From NCBI RefSeq assembly GCF_014145615.1, contig NZ_JACIVH010000059.1:62001-126000 (forward strand): 64,000 nt of DNA. Direction: 5' to 3'. The stretch's first letter is position 1. The number at the start of each line of letters is the position of its first letter. The notes below the pieces were generated by a model. That model searched no databases, had not been told where the DNA came from, and worked only from the letters and a program-made list of their open reading frames with translations. Position numbers and translations under genes: made by a program. This DNA is from Limosilactobacillus balticus. GTDB taxonomy: Bacteria; Bacillota; Bacilli; Lactobacillales; Lactobacillaceae. Positions 27,126 to 35,165 of the stretch are shown here, in pieces.

Positions 27126-28127
27126 TTGCTAGGAATTGGAACAAAAAATCTTGGCATTGACCTTGGAACTGCTAATACAATTGTCTATCTTGAAGGTAAG
27201 GGAATTGTATTAAGAGAACCATCAGTTGTTGCTCGTAATTCTAAGACTAACGAAGTAATCGCTGTTGGCAGTGATGCCCGTGATATGATCGGACGGACGC
27301 CAGAGAGCATTGTGGCTATCCGACCAATGAAAGACGGTGTTATTGCTGATTACGACACAACCGTTGCAATGATGAAATATTATATTGATAAAGCACTAGG
27401 AAATAATGGTAAGCCATATGTTATGGTGTGTGTTCCTAGTGGGATCACGGAAGTTGAAAAGCGGGCAGTGATTGATGCTACTCGAGTTGCAGGTGCTCGC
27501 GATGCTTATGTTATTGAAGAACCATTTGCAGCAGCAATTGGAGCAGGCTTACCGGTTATGGATCCAACTGGTAGTATGGTTGTTGATATTGGTGGCGGTA
27601 CTACAGATGTTGCTACCATTTCATTAGGTGGTATTGTCTCAAGTCGTTCAATCCGAATGGCAGGAGATAAGATGAATGACGCGATTGTTCAATATGTTCG
27701 GCAACATATGAATTTATTAATTGGTGAACGAACAGCTGAAAAGCTTAAGTGGGATATTGGTTCTGCATCTGTTGAAGCTGCTGAAGAAATGGGAACAACA
27801 CAAGTTCGCGGTCGTGATCTTGTGACTGGCTTGCCAAAGACAATGCAAGTATCTGCAAAAGATGTTTCAACGGCCCTCCAAGATGTTGTTGATAGTATTA
27901 TTACGGCAATTAAAGGAACACTTGAAGAAACTTCTCCAGAAATTGCTGCCGATGTTATTGATCACGGGATTGTATTAACTGGTGGAGGCGCATTATTAAA
28001 ACATTTACCAGATGTTATTGCAGATGCAACTAAAGTACCAGTATTTATTGCCAATGATCCCCTTGACTGTGTTGCTATTGGTACCGGCGAGTCATTAAAG
28101 AGTATTGATGTAATGAAGAAAAAGTAA
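27126..28127 (+). CDS. mreB: Rod-shape actin homologue MreB
   Basis: A 333-residue actin-like ATPase forming filaments under the membrane that direct side-wall peptidoglycan synthesis. It has the phosphate-1 motif [15 protein letters not shown], the [20 protein letters not shown] phosphate-2 motif, and the C-terminal [17 protein letters not shown] adenosine motif. The start is TTG at 27126, 8 bases after AAGGGAAG; no ATG is available near the conserved N-terminus. It leads mreBCD. Confidence 0.96.
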   Translation: MLGIGTKNLGIDLGTANTIVYLEGKGIVLREPSVVARNSKTNEVIAVGSDARDMIGRTPESIVAIRPMKDGVIADYDTTVAMMKYYIDKALGNNGKPYVMVCVPSGITEVEKRAVIDATRVAGARDAYVIEEPFAAAIGAGLPVMDPTGSMVVDIGGGTTDVATISLGGIVSSRSIRMAGDKMNDAIVQYVRQHMNLLIGERTAEKLKWDIGSASVEAAEEMGTTQVRGRDLVTGLPKTMQVSAKDVSTALQDVVDSIITAIKGTLEETSPEIAADVIDHGIVLTGGGALLKHLPDVIADATKVPVFIANDPLDCVAIGTGESLKSIDVMKKK

Positions 28128-28145
28128 AATGATTCTCTGACAGTG

Positions 28146-28227
28146 ACGTCAGCGATGAATCATCATTAGTACTAACTAATGATTGACGGGGCTGATTGCC
28201 AAGCAGGATTGTTTGGCAGGCCCCGTC
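28146..28227 (+). other. Hairpin cluster in the mreB-mreC gap
   Basis: Two hairpins stand in tandem: ATCATTAGT (28162-28170) with ACTAATGAT (28175-28183), then GACGGGGC (28185-28192) with GCCCCGTC (28220-28227), the latter extended inside by TGCCAA/TTGGCA. A smaller CTGAC/GTCAG pair lies before them. The GC-rich stem has only a TTA after it, so it is not a clear terminator; it could be an attenuator or an mRNA-stability element. Confidence 0.55.
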
Positions 28228-28260
28228 TTAATTACCTTGTGTATGCATTGGAGGGTCATA

Positions 28261-29118
28261 ATGCAGAAATTTTTTTCCAATCGCCGATTAGTTATTGCTG
28301 TGATAATTCTAGTTGTCTGTTTTGGACTAATGGCAGGTTCTGTTTCTTTACGGAATAGACGAAATACACCACCGATCATCCAACAATTTGGAAATGATAT
28401 TGTTGGCTTTGTTGATAGTGCAGTTGCTCTCCCTGTAAATTGGGCACAGACAAGTGTGAGTTCAATAAATGGGTTGATGAATACTTATTCTGAAAACCGT
28501 GAACTTAAACAGCAAGTAACTGAATTAGCACAAACTAAAGTCCGTGATCAGACCTTAGCTCATGAAAATAAACAATTAAAACAACAGTTAAAACTTAATA
28601 ATTCAATGACCGACTATAATACAGTTACAGCGGCTGTATTAATGCGCACGCCATCTTCATGGCAACGACAACTTGTAATTAATAAAGGTCAATCTAGTGG
28701 TATTAAGAAGAATATGCCCGTTATGAGTGGTAGTGGATTGATTGGTCGGATTACAGAAGTAAATAAAACCAATAGTAAAGTTGAATTATTGAGTGATACT
28801 AGTGAATCATCAAACCGTTTTGCAATAACCCTTAATGGCCAAAATGGGAAGGTGATTAATGGGATTATCACCGGATATAATGCAAGAAATAACGAGCTTG
28901 AAATGGGACAAGTAACTTCTAAAGCTAAAATAAAAAAGGGTACCCGAGTAGTAACCAGTGGAATGGGTGGTGTGACACCAAAGGGACTTTATGTTGGTCG
29001 CGTGTCACGTGTCGGTAAGGATGATTATGGCCTCGCCCAGAAAATTTATATTACTCCAGCAACGGACTTTAATGATATTAATATTGTTACAGTTGCTGAA
29101 GCAGCTTCACAGGAGTGA
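28261..29118 (+). CDS. mreC: Rod-shape-determining protein MreC
   Basis: A 285-residue bitopic membrane protein linking MreB to wall synthases. One N-terminal membrane helix (about residues 10-28, VIAVIILVVCFGLMAG), then a coiled-coil stretch (about 65-105), then the beta-domain with SGSGLIGRITEVNKTNSKVELLSD and GTRVVTSGMGGVTPKGLYVGRV. The frame is open back to 28183, through the GC-rich hairpin, but the ATG at 28261 has the ribosome binding site GGAGGG and gives the normal start MQKFFSNRRL. Between mreB and mreD. Confidence 0.94.
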   Translation: MQKFFSNRRLVIAVIILVVCFGLMAGSVSLRNRRNTPPIIQQFGNDIVGFVDSAVALPVNWAQTSVSSINGLMNTYSENRELKQQVTELAQTKVRDQTLAHENKQLKQQLKLNNSMTDYNTVTAAVLMRTPSSWQRQLVINKGQSSGIKKNMPVMSGSGLIGRITEVNKTNSKVELLSDTSESSNRFAITLNGQNGKVINGIITGYNARNNELEMGQVTSKAKIKKGTRVVTSGMGGVTPKGLYVGRVSRVGKDDYGLAQKIYITPATDFNDINIVTVAEAASQE

Positions 29119-29124
29119 TAAATT

Positions 29125-29661
29125 ATGTATCGTTTATCACGCTTAAAATATGTATTCCCGATTGGCTTATTTGTATGTCTGTTTTTGGATGGAGCCTTAA
29201 GCCATGTGTGGGCACCATTATTTTTCAGTTATCCTTATTCAATGGTGAGTGAACTTGTCTTACTATGGTTAGTCTTATCGTATTTCTTTCAAGATGATAT
29301 TGAGATTCCATTAATTCCATTTGCAATTGCTGCCGGTGCAGTTTATGATTTATACTTTTCGGGAATTTTAGGATTATATATTTTCTTGTATCCATTAGTT
29401 GTAGAAATAACTAAAATTTTATCTCGTTATTTTAGTTCATCATTTCTTTCGATGATTATGATTTTCTTTGTTGATATTGTCGTTTTTGAGACGTTTAATT
29501 ATTGGGCATATTATTTAGTGAATGTTACCAATGTTGGTTTTGGTGATTATCTTATTTATACGCTTGCTCCAACATTAGCATTAAATTTGGTTTATTTTGT
29601 TGTCCTTTTCTGGCCAATTCGCGCAATATATCGTTGGGCGTTAGACGATGATCAAATTTAA
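29125..29661 (+). CDS. mreD: Rod-shape-determining protein MreD
   Basis: A 178-residue protein with about five membrane helices and few soluble residues, starting MYRLSRLKYVFPIGLFVCLFLDGAL. Its length, composition and position 6 bases after mreC identify it as MreD, the third partner of the elongasome scaffold. Sequence conservation in MreD is low, so the call relies partly on position. The next promoter starts 10 bases after its stop codon. Confidence 0.9.
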   Translation: MYRLSRLKYVFPIGLFVCLFLDGALSHVWAPLFFSYPYSMVSELVLLWLVLSYFFQDDIEIPLIPFAIAAGAVYDLYFSGILGLYIFLYPLVVEITKILSRYFSSSFLSMIMIFFVDIVVFETFNYWAYYLVNVTNVGFGDYLIYTLAPTLALNLVYFVVLFWPIRAIYRWALDDDQI

Positions 29662-29670
29662 AATTAGTGC

Positions 29671-29699
29671 TTGACACAATAGATATTCCAGTATAGGAT
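29671..29699 (+). promoter_or_regulatory. Promoter of the T-box-controlled amino-acid transporter
   Basis: TTGACA (29671-29676), 17 bases, TAGGAT (29694-29699). It lies right after mreD, giving a leader of more than 400 bases. Confidence 0.65.
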
Positions 29700-29705
29700 A
29701 TTTAC

Positions 29706-29973
29706 AATATCATAAATGACAGTGAACAGACTAGTAGAGCTTTAAGCATTGTAAAGAGAGTCCTGAATGATGGGAAGGGATCGATGTTTTAGCTTGAATC
29801 ACATCTGTGAGTTGGCCTTCTGAAAGCCATAGTAGGAAGACCCGGGGAAGCCCGTTACAGCGCGGAGTTTATTTTAATGAACTCACTAAGGCTATTTTTC
29901 GTGAGAAAATAGCAAGATGAGGTGGAACCGCGGAAACGCCCTCGTAGCCATTTTAGGCTCGAGGGCGTTTTTT
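29706..29973 (+). ncRNA. Complete T-box leader of the amino-acid ABC transporter (candidate His specifier)
   Basis: Stem I starts near 29720: ACAGA (29726-29730) pairs with TCTGT, and GAGCT with AGCTT. These frame an internal loop with AGTA (29733-29736) on one side and GAATCACA (29796-29803) on the other. The loop fits the T-box pattern GAA-N-XYZ-A, giving specifier CAC (His, 29800-29802). A hairpin GCTATTTT/AAAATAGC (29891-29913) precedes the T-box AGGTGGAACCGCGG (29920-29933). The terminator is AAACGCCCTCG (29934-29944) with CGAGGGCGTTT (29960-29970) and a T-run. TGGA would pair with UCCA, unexpected for tRNA-His, so the amino acid is not certain. Confidence 0.88.
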
Positions 29974-29979
29974 ATTTCA

Positions 29980-30082
29980 TTAAAATAGACTTACTAAGGC
30001 AAATATTGTGAAATGTTTGTAAACATGAGGTGGAACCACGATGTATTCGTCCTCTAGGAGGTATCTCTCCTAGAGGATTTTT
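29980..30082 (+). ncRNA. Second, partial T-box module lacking Stem I
   Basis: The stretch 29990-30040 aligns without gaps (51 bases) with 29883-29933 of the first leader. It shares CTnACTAAGGC at its start and ATGAGGTGGAACCnCG at its end. The hairpin between is kept with changed sequence on both sides (GCAAATATT with AATGTTTGT, 29999-30020). A second T-box, GAGGTGGAACCACG (30027-30040), is followed by a perfect 10-bp terminator CCTCTAGGAG (30051-30060) / CTCCTAGAGG (30067-30076) and six T. No room exists for Stem I, so this is an antiterminator/terminator duplicate. Confidence 0.85.
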
Positions 30083-30131
30083 TCTTTTCCTGTTATTTCT
30101 ATTAGGCAATTATTTAAGGAGGCAATAGTAA

Positions 30132-30779
30132 ATGTCGATGCAATATATAAGTGAAATTCTACCTTCATTATTTCAGGGGGCTGCTCTTACATTACAAATT
30201 TTCTTCTGGACATTGGTTGGGTCTCTCCCATTAGGAATTTTGGTTAGCTTAGGACTTACTTCTAAAATTAAACCTTTGAAGTGGATATTAGAAATTTATG
30301 TTTGGTTAATGCGGGGCACGCCTTTACTGCTTCAATTAATCTTTGTGTTCTATGGGTTACCGATTATTGGCATTGTTTTTGAACGTTATGATGCCGCCTT
30401 GGTTGCTTTTATTTTGAACTACGCAGCTTATTTTGCTGAAATTTTTCGTGGAGGTTTCCAATCTGTTGATCAAGGCCAGTTTGAAGCAGCTCGTGTTTTA
30501 CGACTAAGCTACTGGCAAACCCTTCGAAAAATTATCATTCCCCAAGTAATAAAAATTGTTATTCCATCAATTGGGAATGAAGTTATTAACTTAGTAAAAG
30601 ATTCTTCATTAGTTTATGTAATTGGTCTTGGCGATTTACTACGAGCAGGAAATGTAGCAACTTCACGAGATGTCACCCTTGTACCATTGATGCTAGTAGG
30701 GTTAATCTACTTGATTCTTGTGGGAATTTGTACACTAATTCTACGGCAAGTCGAAAAATGCTATGCGTACTTTAAGTAA
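30132..30779 (+). CDS. Polar amino-acid ABC transporter, permease
   Basis: A 215-residue HisM/GlnP-type inner membrane permease with about five helices. It has the N-terminal QGAALTLQIFFWTLVGSLPLGI segment, MRGTPLLLQLIFVFYGLP, and the EAA loop (FEAARVLRLSYWQTLRKIIIPQ near residue 120) that contacts the ATPase. It is the first gene of a permease-ATPase-binding protein set. The T-box leader implies that the substrate is an amino acid, histidine by the likely specifier, as proposed for hisXYZ-type transporters in lactobacilli. Ribosome binding site AAGGAGG before ATG 30132. Confidence 0.92.
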   Translation: MSMQYISEILPSLFQGAALTLQIFFWTLVGSLPLGILVSLGLTSKIKPLKWILEIYVWLMRGTPLLLQLIFVFYGLPIIGIVFERYDAALVAFILNYAAYFAEIFRGGFQSVDQGQFEAARVLRLSYWQTLRKIIIPQVIKIVIPSIGNEVINLVKDSSLVYVIGLGDLLRAGNVATSRDVTLVPLMLVGLIYLILVGICTLILRQVEKCYAYFK

Positions 30780-30793
30780 AGGAGGGAATGTAG

Positions 30794-31444
30794 ATGTTAG
30801 AAGTTCGAGATTTAAAAAAGAGTTTTGGCGATCGGCAAATTTTAGATGGGGTTAATTTAACAGTTAAAGATGGTGAAATCCTTTGTATTGTTGGTCCATC
30901 AGGTGCTGGGAAAACAACCTTACTTCGTTGTATTACTGGACTGGAAACTCCTGATAGCGGTGAGTTTTTTATTAACGGGCGTCAATTTGATCCGCAGGGA
31001 ACGGATGCAGCTGATCGTGTAATCGGTGTAGTTTTTCAAGATTTTAAGCTTTTCCCAAATCTTTCGGTAATGGAAAATATCACGTTAGCGCCGATGATGG
31101 TATTGAAAAAGGATAAACAAGAAGCGATTGCTGATGCGCAAAAACTACTTGAAGAATTAGGACTTAATACAAAAGGAAAATTGTACCCTTACCAACTTTC
31201 GGGTGGGCAAAAGCAACGGGTAGCAATTGCTCGTGCATTAGCAATGAAGCCTAAAATTTTGTGTTATGATGAACCGACATCGGCTCTTGATCCAAACCTT
31301 CGAAAAGATGTTGCTAATATTATTTTGGGATTAAAGAAGGACGGAATGACTCAATTAATTGTTACTCATGATTTAGAATTTGCGGAAGATATTGCTGATG
31401 ATATTTTACGAGTACAACCACTTGATCAACGTCAAAATAAATAG
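30794..31444 (+). CDS. Polar amino-acid ABC transporter, ATPase
   Basis: A 216-residue GlnQ/HisP-type ATPase: Walker A GPSGAGKTT (near residue 37), Q-loop in GVVFQDFKLFPNL, signature LSGGQKQRVAIARAL, Walker B ILCYDEPTSALDP and the H-loop VTHDLEF. It is slightly shorter than the usual 240 residues at the C-terminus. It lies 14 bases after the permease gene with its own AAAGGAGGG site and powers uptake through that permease. Confidence 0.93.
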   Translation: MLEVRDLKKSFGDRQILDGVNLTVKDGEILCIVGPSGAGKTTLLRCITGLETPDSGEFFINGRQFDPQGTDAADRVIGVVFQDFKLFPNLSVMENITLAPMMVLKKDKQEAIADAQKLLEELGLNTKGKLYPYQLSGGQKQRVAIARALAMKPKILCYDEPTSALDPNLRKDVANIILGLKKDGMTQLIVTHDLEFAEDIADDILRVQPLDQRQNK

Positions 31445-31461
31445 GGAGAGGAGAAAAACTG

Positions 31462-32313
31462 ATGAAAAAAGTGAAAGCAATTTGGTTACTTATTTTGTTA
31501 GTAGTACCTGTTCTTCTTCTTAGTGGCTGTGAAAGTGTAACAAAACGTGCTGATACGCAAGATACATGGAGTCGGATCGAGCGACGGAAACGAGTGATTG
31601 TCGGCCTTGACGATAGTTTTGTTCCAATGGGATTTCGGCAAAAGAATGGAAAACTAGTTGGTTATGATGTTGATCTTGCCCGGGCTGTCTTTAAGCAGTA
31701 TGGAATAAAGGTTGATTTTCAGCCAATTGATTGGTCAATGAAAGAGACAGAGCTAAAAAACGGTACGATTGACTTATTATGGAATGGTTATTCTGTTAAT
31801 CCTAGCCGTGCCAAAAAAGTTGCCTTTAGTCGTTACTATTTAGAAAATCGGCAGATATTAGTAACTAAAAAGAAGAGTAACATTAAAAATTTGAACGGAA
31901 TGACTGGTAAAATACTCGGAGTACAGAATGGTTCAACGGGAGTAACCGTTTTGGATGAGAAGCCAAAGTTGTTAAAAGATAAAATAAAGAACCATACACC
32001 AGTGCTTTATGATACATTTCCGAATGCATTCATTGACTTAAATGCAAATCGAATTCAAGGAATTTTAATGGATGAGGTTTATGCTAATTACTATATTAAG
32101 CACCAACCAAATAGTAATTCATACCGCACTTATATTAGCAAAGAGTTGCCAATGGAACATTTTGCAGTAGGAATGCGGAAAGGTGACAAGACTTTAAAGA
32201 AGAAAATTAATCAAGGTTTAGGTAATTTACAGAAAAACGGTGAATTACGGAAGCTTAATGAAAAATGGTTCGGCCAAGATAGTAACTACTTGGGACCAGA
32301 TAACACTAAATAA
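31462..32313 (+). CDS. Polar amino-acid ABC transporter, substrate-binding lipoprotein
   Basis: A 283-residue extracellular binding protein. The N-terminal signal ends in the lipobox LLLSGC with lipidated Cys23. The mature part is a type-3 solute-binding fold: KRVIVGLDDSFVPMGFRQKNGKLVGYDVDLARAVF near residue 45, LWNGYSVNPSRAKKVAFSRYYLENRQILV, and a C-terminal LRKLNEKWFG, all usual for amino-acid binding proteins. It delivers substrate to the permease encoded two genes upstream. The substrate is assigned only through the T-box. Confidence 0.92.
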   Translation: MKKVKAIWLLILLVVPVLLLSGCESVTKRADTQDTWSRIERRKRVIVGLDDSFVPMGFRQKNGKLVGYDVDLARAVFKQYGIKVDFQPIDWSMKETELKNGTIDLLWNGYSVNPSRAKKVAFSRYYLENRQILVTKKKSNIKNLNGMTGKILGVQNGSTGVTVLDEKPKLLKDKIKNHTPVLYDTFPNAFIDLNANRIQGILMDEVYANYYIKHQPNSNSYRTYISKELPMEHFAVGMRKGDKTLKKKINQGLGNLQKNGELRKLNEKWFGQDSNYLGPDNTK

Positions 32314-32349
32314 AAAGAGCAGGGACTTGGAAAATAGTTTCTGCCCTTT
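32314..32349 (+). terminator. Terminator after the amino-acid transporter
   Basis: AAAGAGCAGGGA (32314-32325) pairs with TTTCTGCCCTTT (32338-32349), with one mismatch and two G-T pairs, followed by ATTATTT. Confidence 0.7.
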
Positions 32350-32462
32350 ATTATTTCCTACAAACAAATTAATAAAAATATGATGAATTTACGTAATCGG
32401 TTTGTAATTTACTCATATTTAACGTATCATTATTCAGTATGATAATTCGAATGTAACTAGGT

Positions 32463-32490
32463 TGCAGCTAGTGGACCTCCTCTTGCTGCA
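32463..32490 (+). other. Hairpin in the leader of the M16 gene pair
   Basis: TGCAGC (32463-32468) pairs with GCTGCA (32485-32490), followed by TTTTAT, ten bases before the ribosome binding site. The loop holds CCTCCTCTT, which could compete for the ribosome binding site. It is a short stem and its role is unclear. Confidence 0.35.
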
Positions 32491-32516
32491 TTTTATATTG
32501 AAGGGAGAAAGAGAAC

Positions 32517-33764
32517 GTGGATTTTAATCTTGCTCGTGGCGTGGACTTGCACATTATACCCACAAAACAATTTAAGATGAATCACGTCTTAATAGATTTT
32601 GCGACTCCGCAAACACCAACGAATGCTACTGCACGAAATTTATTGGCAAACCTATTAGAGACTAGCACGCATCGCTATCCAACGCAGACGGCTTTGGCTC
32701 GTCAATTAGCATCTTTATATGGTGCTTATGTTAATTTATATGTCAACCGTTTGGGAACATTGCATACTGTTCGATTACGAGCGAGTTTTGTCAATAATCG
32801 CTTTGTTGATGAAGATTTATTTGAAAAGATTAGTGGCTTAATAAATGAGATCATTTTTCATCCCCTAATCGATGACGGGGAATTTGATGGTCCTACTTTT
32901 AGGATTCAATCTAACAATTTAAAAAGTGCGATAAAGTCGCTTTATGACGATAAACAATTTTTAGCTAATCAACGGCTTATGGATTTGTATTACCAAAATG
33001 ATTCTGTAATGAAGGTTCCTAGTTTCGGTCAAATTGCCGATCTTGAAAACCTCAATGCTAAAAGTTTAGTTTCAACGTACCATTCAATGATTAATGAAGA
33101 TAAAATTGATATTTTTGTGTTAGGTGACATTGATCCGATGCGTGCTCAGCAAGTTGTTGCTAAGCTGCCTTTTAAGGATCGCGAGATTGTTAATAATTCA
33201 CCTTTATATCAACAAACATTGTATGATCAAGTTCAAAGAAAAACAGAATATCAACAAGTAAATCAAGCAAAGTTAAATTTGGCATATTCTTTACCTGTCT
33301 ATTACCATGATGCCGATTACTATGCTGGATTGGTTTTCAATGGACTTTTTGGTGGCACGCCATATTCAAAACTTTTTACGAATGTCCGTGAAAAAGCTAG
33401 TTTAGCTTATTATGCTTCTAGCCGGCTTCTTCCGTTTAATGGGATTGTAAGTGTTCAAACGGGAATTCAAGCGAGTGATCAAGAAAAAGTTCAGAATATG
33501 ATTCAGGAACAATTGACTGCCTTAAAAAATGGTGATTTTACTACTGAGACGCTGAGTGAAGTTCAAGATAGTTTGATTAACCAATATCGTGCAGGGCATG
33601 ATTTGGCAAGTAATGTTTTGGAACAACAATTGATTACCAAATTAGTTAATGAATCGGATAAGGACTTTATTACTGAAATAAAAAAAGTGACCGCAGCAGA
33701 TATCATGCGTGTTGCTCAACAGATGAAACTTCAGGCAGTTTATTTATTAAGTGGTGAGAAATAA
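32517..33764 (+). CDS. yfmF: M16-family peptidase-like protein, YfmF type
   Basis: A 415-residue protein of the insulinase/M16 fold without the zinc motif: the place where HxxEH is expected reads ARNLLANLLETSTH, so it is probably catalytically inactive. The C-terminal half has VLGDIDP and the FNGLFGGTPYSKLFTNVREKASLAYYASSR segment typical of M16. It pairs with the active-type M16 protein immediately downstream; such inactive/active pairs form one peptidase unit in the family. GTG start at 32517 with AAGGGAG before it. Confidence 0.88.
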   Translation: MDFNLARGVDLHIIPTKQFKMNHVLIDFATPQTPTNATARNLLANLLETSTHRYPTQTALARQLASLYGAYVNLYVNRLGTLHTVRLRASFVNNRFVDEDLFEKISGLINEIIFHPLIDDGEFDGPTFRIQSNNLKSAIKSLYDDKQFLANQRLMDLYYQNDSVMKVPSFGQIADLENLNAKSLVSTYHSMINEDKIDIFVLGDIDPMRAQQVVAKLPFKDREIVNNSPLYQQTLYDQVQRKTEYQQVNQAKLNLAYSLPVYYHDADYYAGLVFNGLFGGTPYSKLFTNVREKASLAYYASSRLLPFNGIVSVQTGIQASDQEKVQNMIQEQLTALKNGDFTTETLSEVQDSLINQYRAGHDLASNVLEQQLITKLVNESDKDFITEIKKVTAADIMRVAQQMKLQAVYLLSGEK

Positions 33765-33768
33765 TTAT

Positions 33769-35067
33769 ATGGATAGAGAAGTTTATCAAAAATTTAACCA
33801 ATCCATTTACCGTGAACAATTATCAAATGGTTTGAAAGTTCAGCTCTTACCAATGGAAGGCTATCATAAGACATATGCTATTTTAACAGCTGACTTTGGC
33901 TCCATTGATAATCATTTTATCCCATACCATCAGAAGGAGGCGATTACTGTTCCAGATGGGGTTGCCCACTTCCTTGAACACAAAATGTTTGAGGAAAAAG
34001 ATCATGATGCCTTTGATTTGTTTGGTAAACTAGGAGCTGATTCAAATGCCTTTACTAGTTTTACCCAAACAAGTTATCTTTTTTCGACGACCAGTAATCT
34101 CCATGAGAATTTAGATGTTCTATTGGATTTTGTTCAAGATCCATACTTTACTGCAGAAACAGTGAAGAAAGAGCAGGGAATTATTGGCCAAGAAATTCAA
34201 ATGTATGAGGATGATCCGAGTTGGCGGCTTTACCTAGGTATTTTAGGTAATTTATACCCCAAAGATCCGATGCGGATTGATATTGCGGGAACAGTTGAAT
34301 CAATTAGTCATATTACCCCAGAAATTTTGATGGATAGTTATCGGACTTTCTATCAACCAACCAATATGAATCTTTTTCTTGTAGGGCGCTTAGATCCAGA
34401 AGAAACAATGGCGTGGATCAAGCAAAATCAAGAACAAAAAGTTTTCGCTCCTGCAGAGACACCACAACGGTTATTTAGCTTGAACGATCCAACTGCTCAT
34501 GATGTAATTCCATTCCGTTCATTAACGATGGATATTGTTCGCCCTAAAGTGATGGTAGGCTTACGAGGGACCAAGCAATTTGATGATGGTAAAGAACGGC
34601 TCCACTACAAATTAGCAATTGATCTTTTGTTAGATGTTTTGTTTGACGATACCTCAGATAACTATTTACGTTTATATAACAATGAAACATTGGATGACAC
34701 GTTTAGCTACAACTTTGAAATGCAACGGGGCTTTCATTTTGCATACTTTAGCTCTGATACTGATCAAATGGAACGTTTTGCAGATGAAATCATTGATATC
34801 CTTGAAAGTGCTGATCAGCAAATTGAAGCGGCACGGACAAGGTTTGAAGGAATTAAAAAAGCAGAACTAGGGCGGTTGATTGGTTTATTGGATTCTCCAG
34901 AAGCAATTGCTAATCGTTATGCTGGAGACCTGTTTGCTGGCGCTAGCTTGATTGATGAGATTGCGATCTTGGAAACTATTACAATTGATGATCTTTATCA
35001 AGTTGCAAAAGAGTTTATTACTCCGCAAGGTATTTCGGTATACCAAGTAGTTCCGCAACATCAATAA
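33769..35067 (+). CDS. yfmH: M16-family zinc peptidase, YfmH type
   Basis: A 432-residue insulinase-family peptidase with an intact zinc motif, VAHFLEHKMFEE (HxxEH near residue 69) and a downstream Glu in KKEQGIIGQEIQMYEDDP. The N-terminal half carries catalysis; the C-terminal half is the second M16 fold. The ATG at 33769 is 4 bases after the yfmF stop; an earlier in-frame GTG at 33751 lies within yfmF and lacks a ribosome binding site. It precedes the rodZ-like gene and pgsA, a familiar Firmicutes neighbourhood. Natural substrates are not known. Confidence 0.9.
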   Translation: MDREVYQKFNQSIYREQLSNGLKVQLLPMEGYHKTYAILTADFGSIDNHFIPYHQKEAITVPDGVAHFLEHKMFEEKDHDAFDLFGKLGADSNAFTSFTQTSYLFSTTSNLHENLDVLLDFVQDPYFTAETVKKEQGIIGQEIQMYEDDPSWRLYLGILGNLYPKDPMRIDIAGTVESISHITPEILMDSYRTFYQPTNMNLFLVGRLDPEETMAWIKQNQEQKVFAPAETPQRLFSLNDPTAHDVIPFRSLTMDIVRPKVMVGLRGTKQFDDGKERLHYKLAIDLLLDVLFDDTSDNYLRLYNNETLDDTFSYNFEMQRGFHFAYFSSDTDQMERFADEIIDILESADQQIEAARTRFEGIKKAELGRLIGLLDSPEAIANRYAGDLFAGASLIDEIAILETITIDDLYQVAKEFITPQGISVYQVVPQHQ

Positions 35068-35165
35068 ACTAAACTTTTTCTATAGATTTATTCCGATAAG
35101 CTAATATATAATTGAGCATGATATAATATCCAAGAGTAAAGATAAATGAAAATGGAGATAGAATA

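Noticed and set aside
28183-28260. N-terminal extension of MreC
   Set aside because: The frame is open, but the stretch encodes the GC-rich hairpin and the real ribosome binding site is just before 28261.
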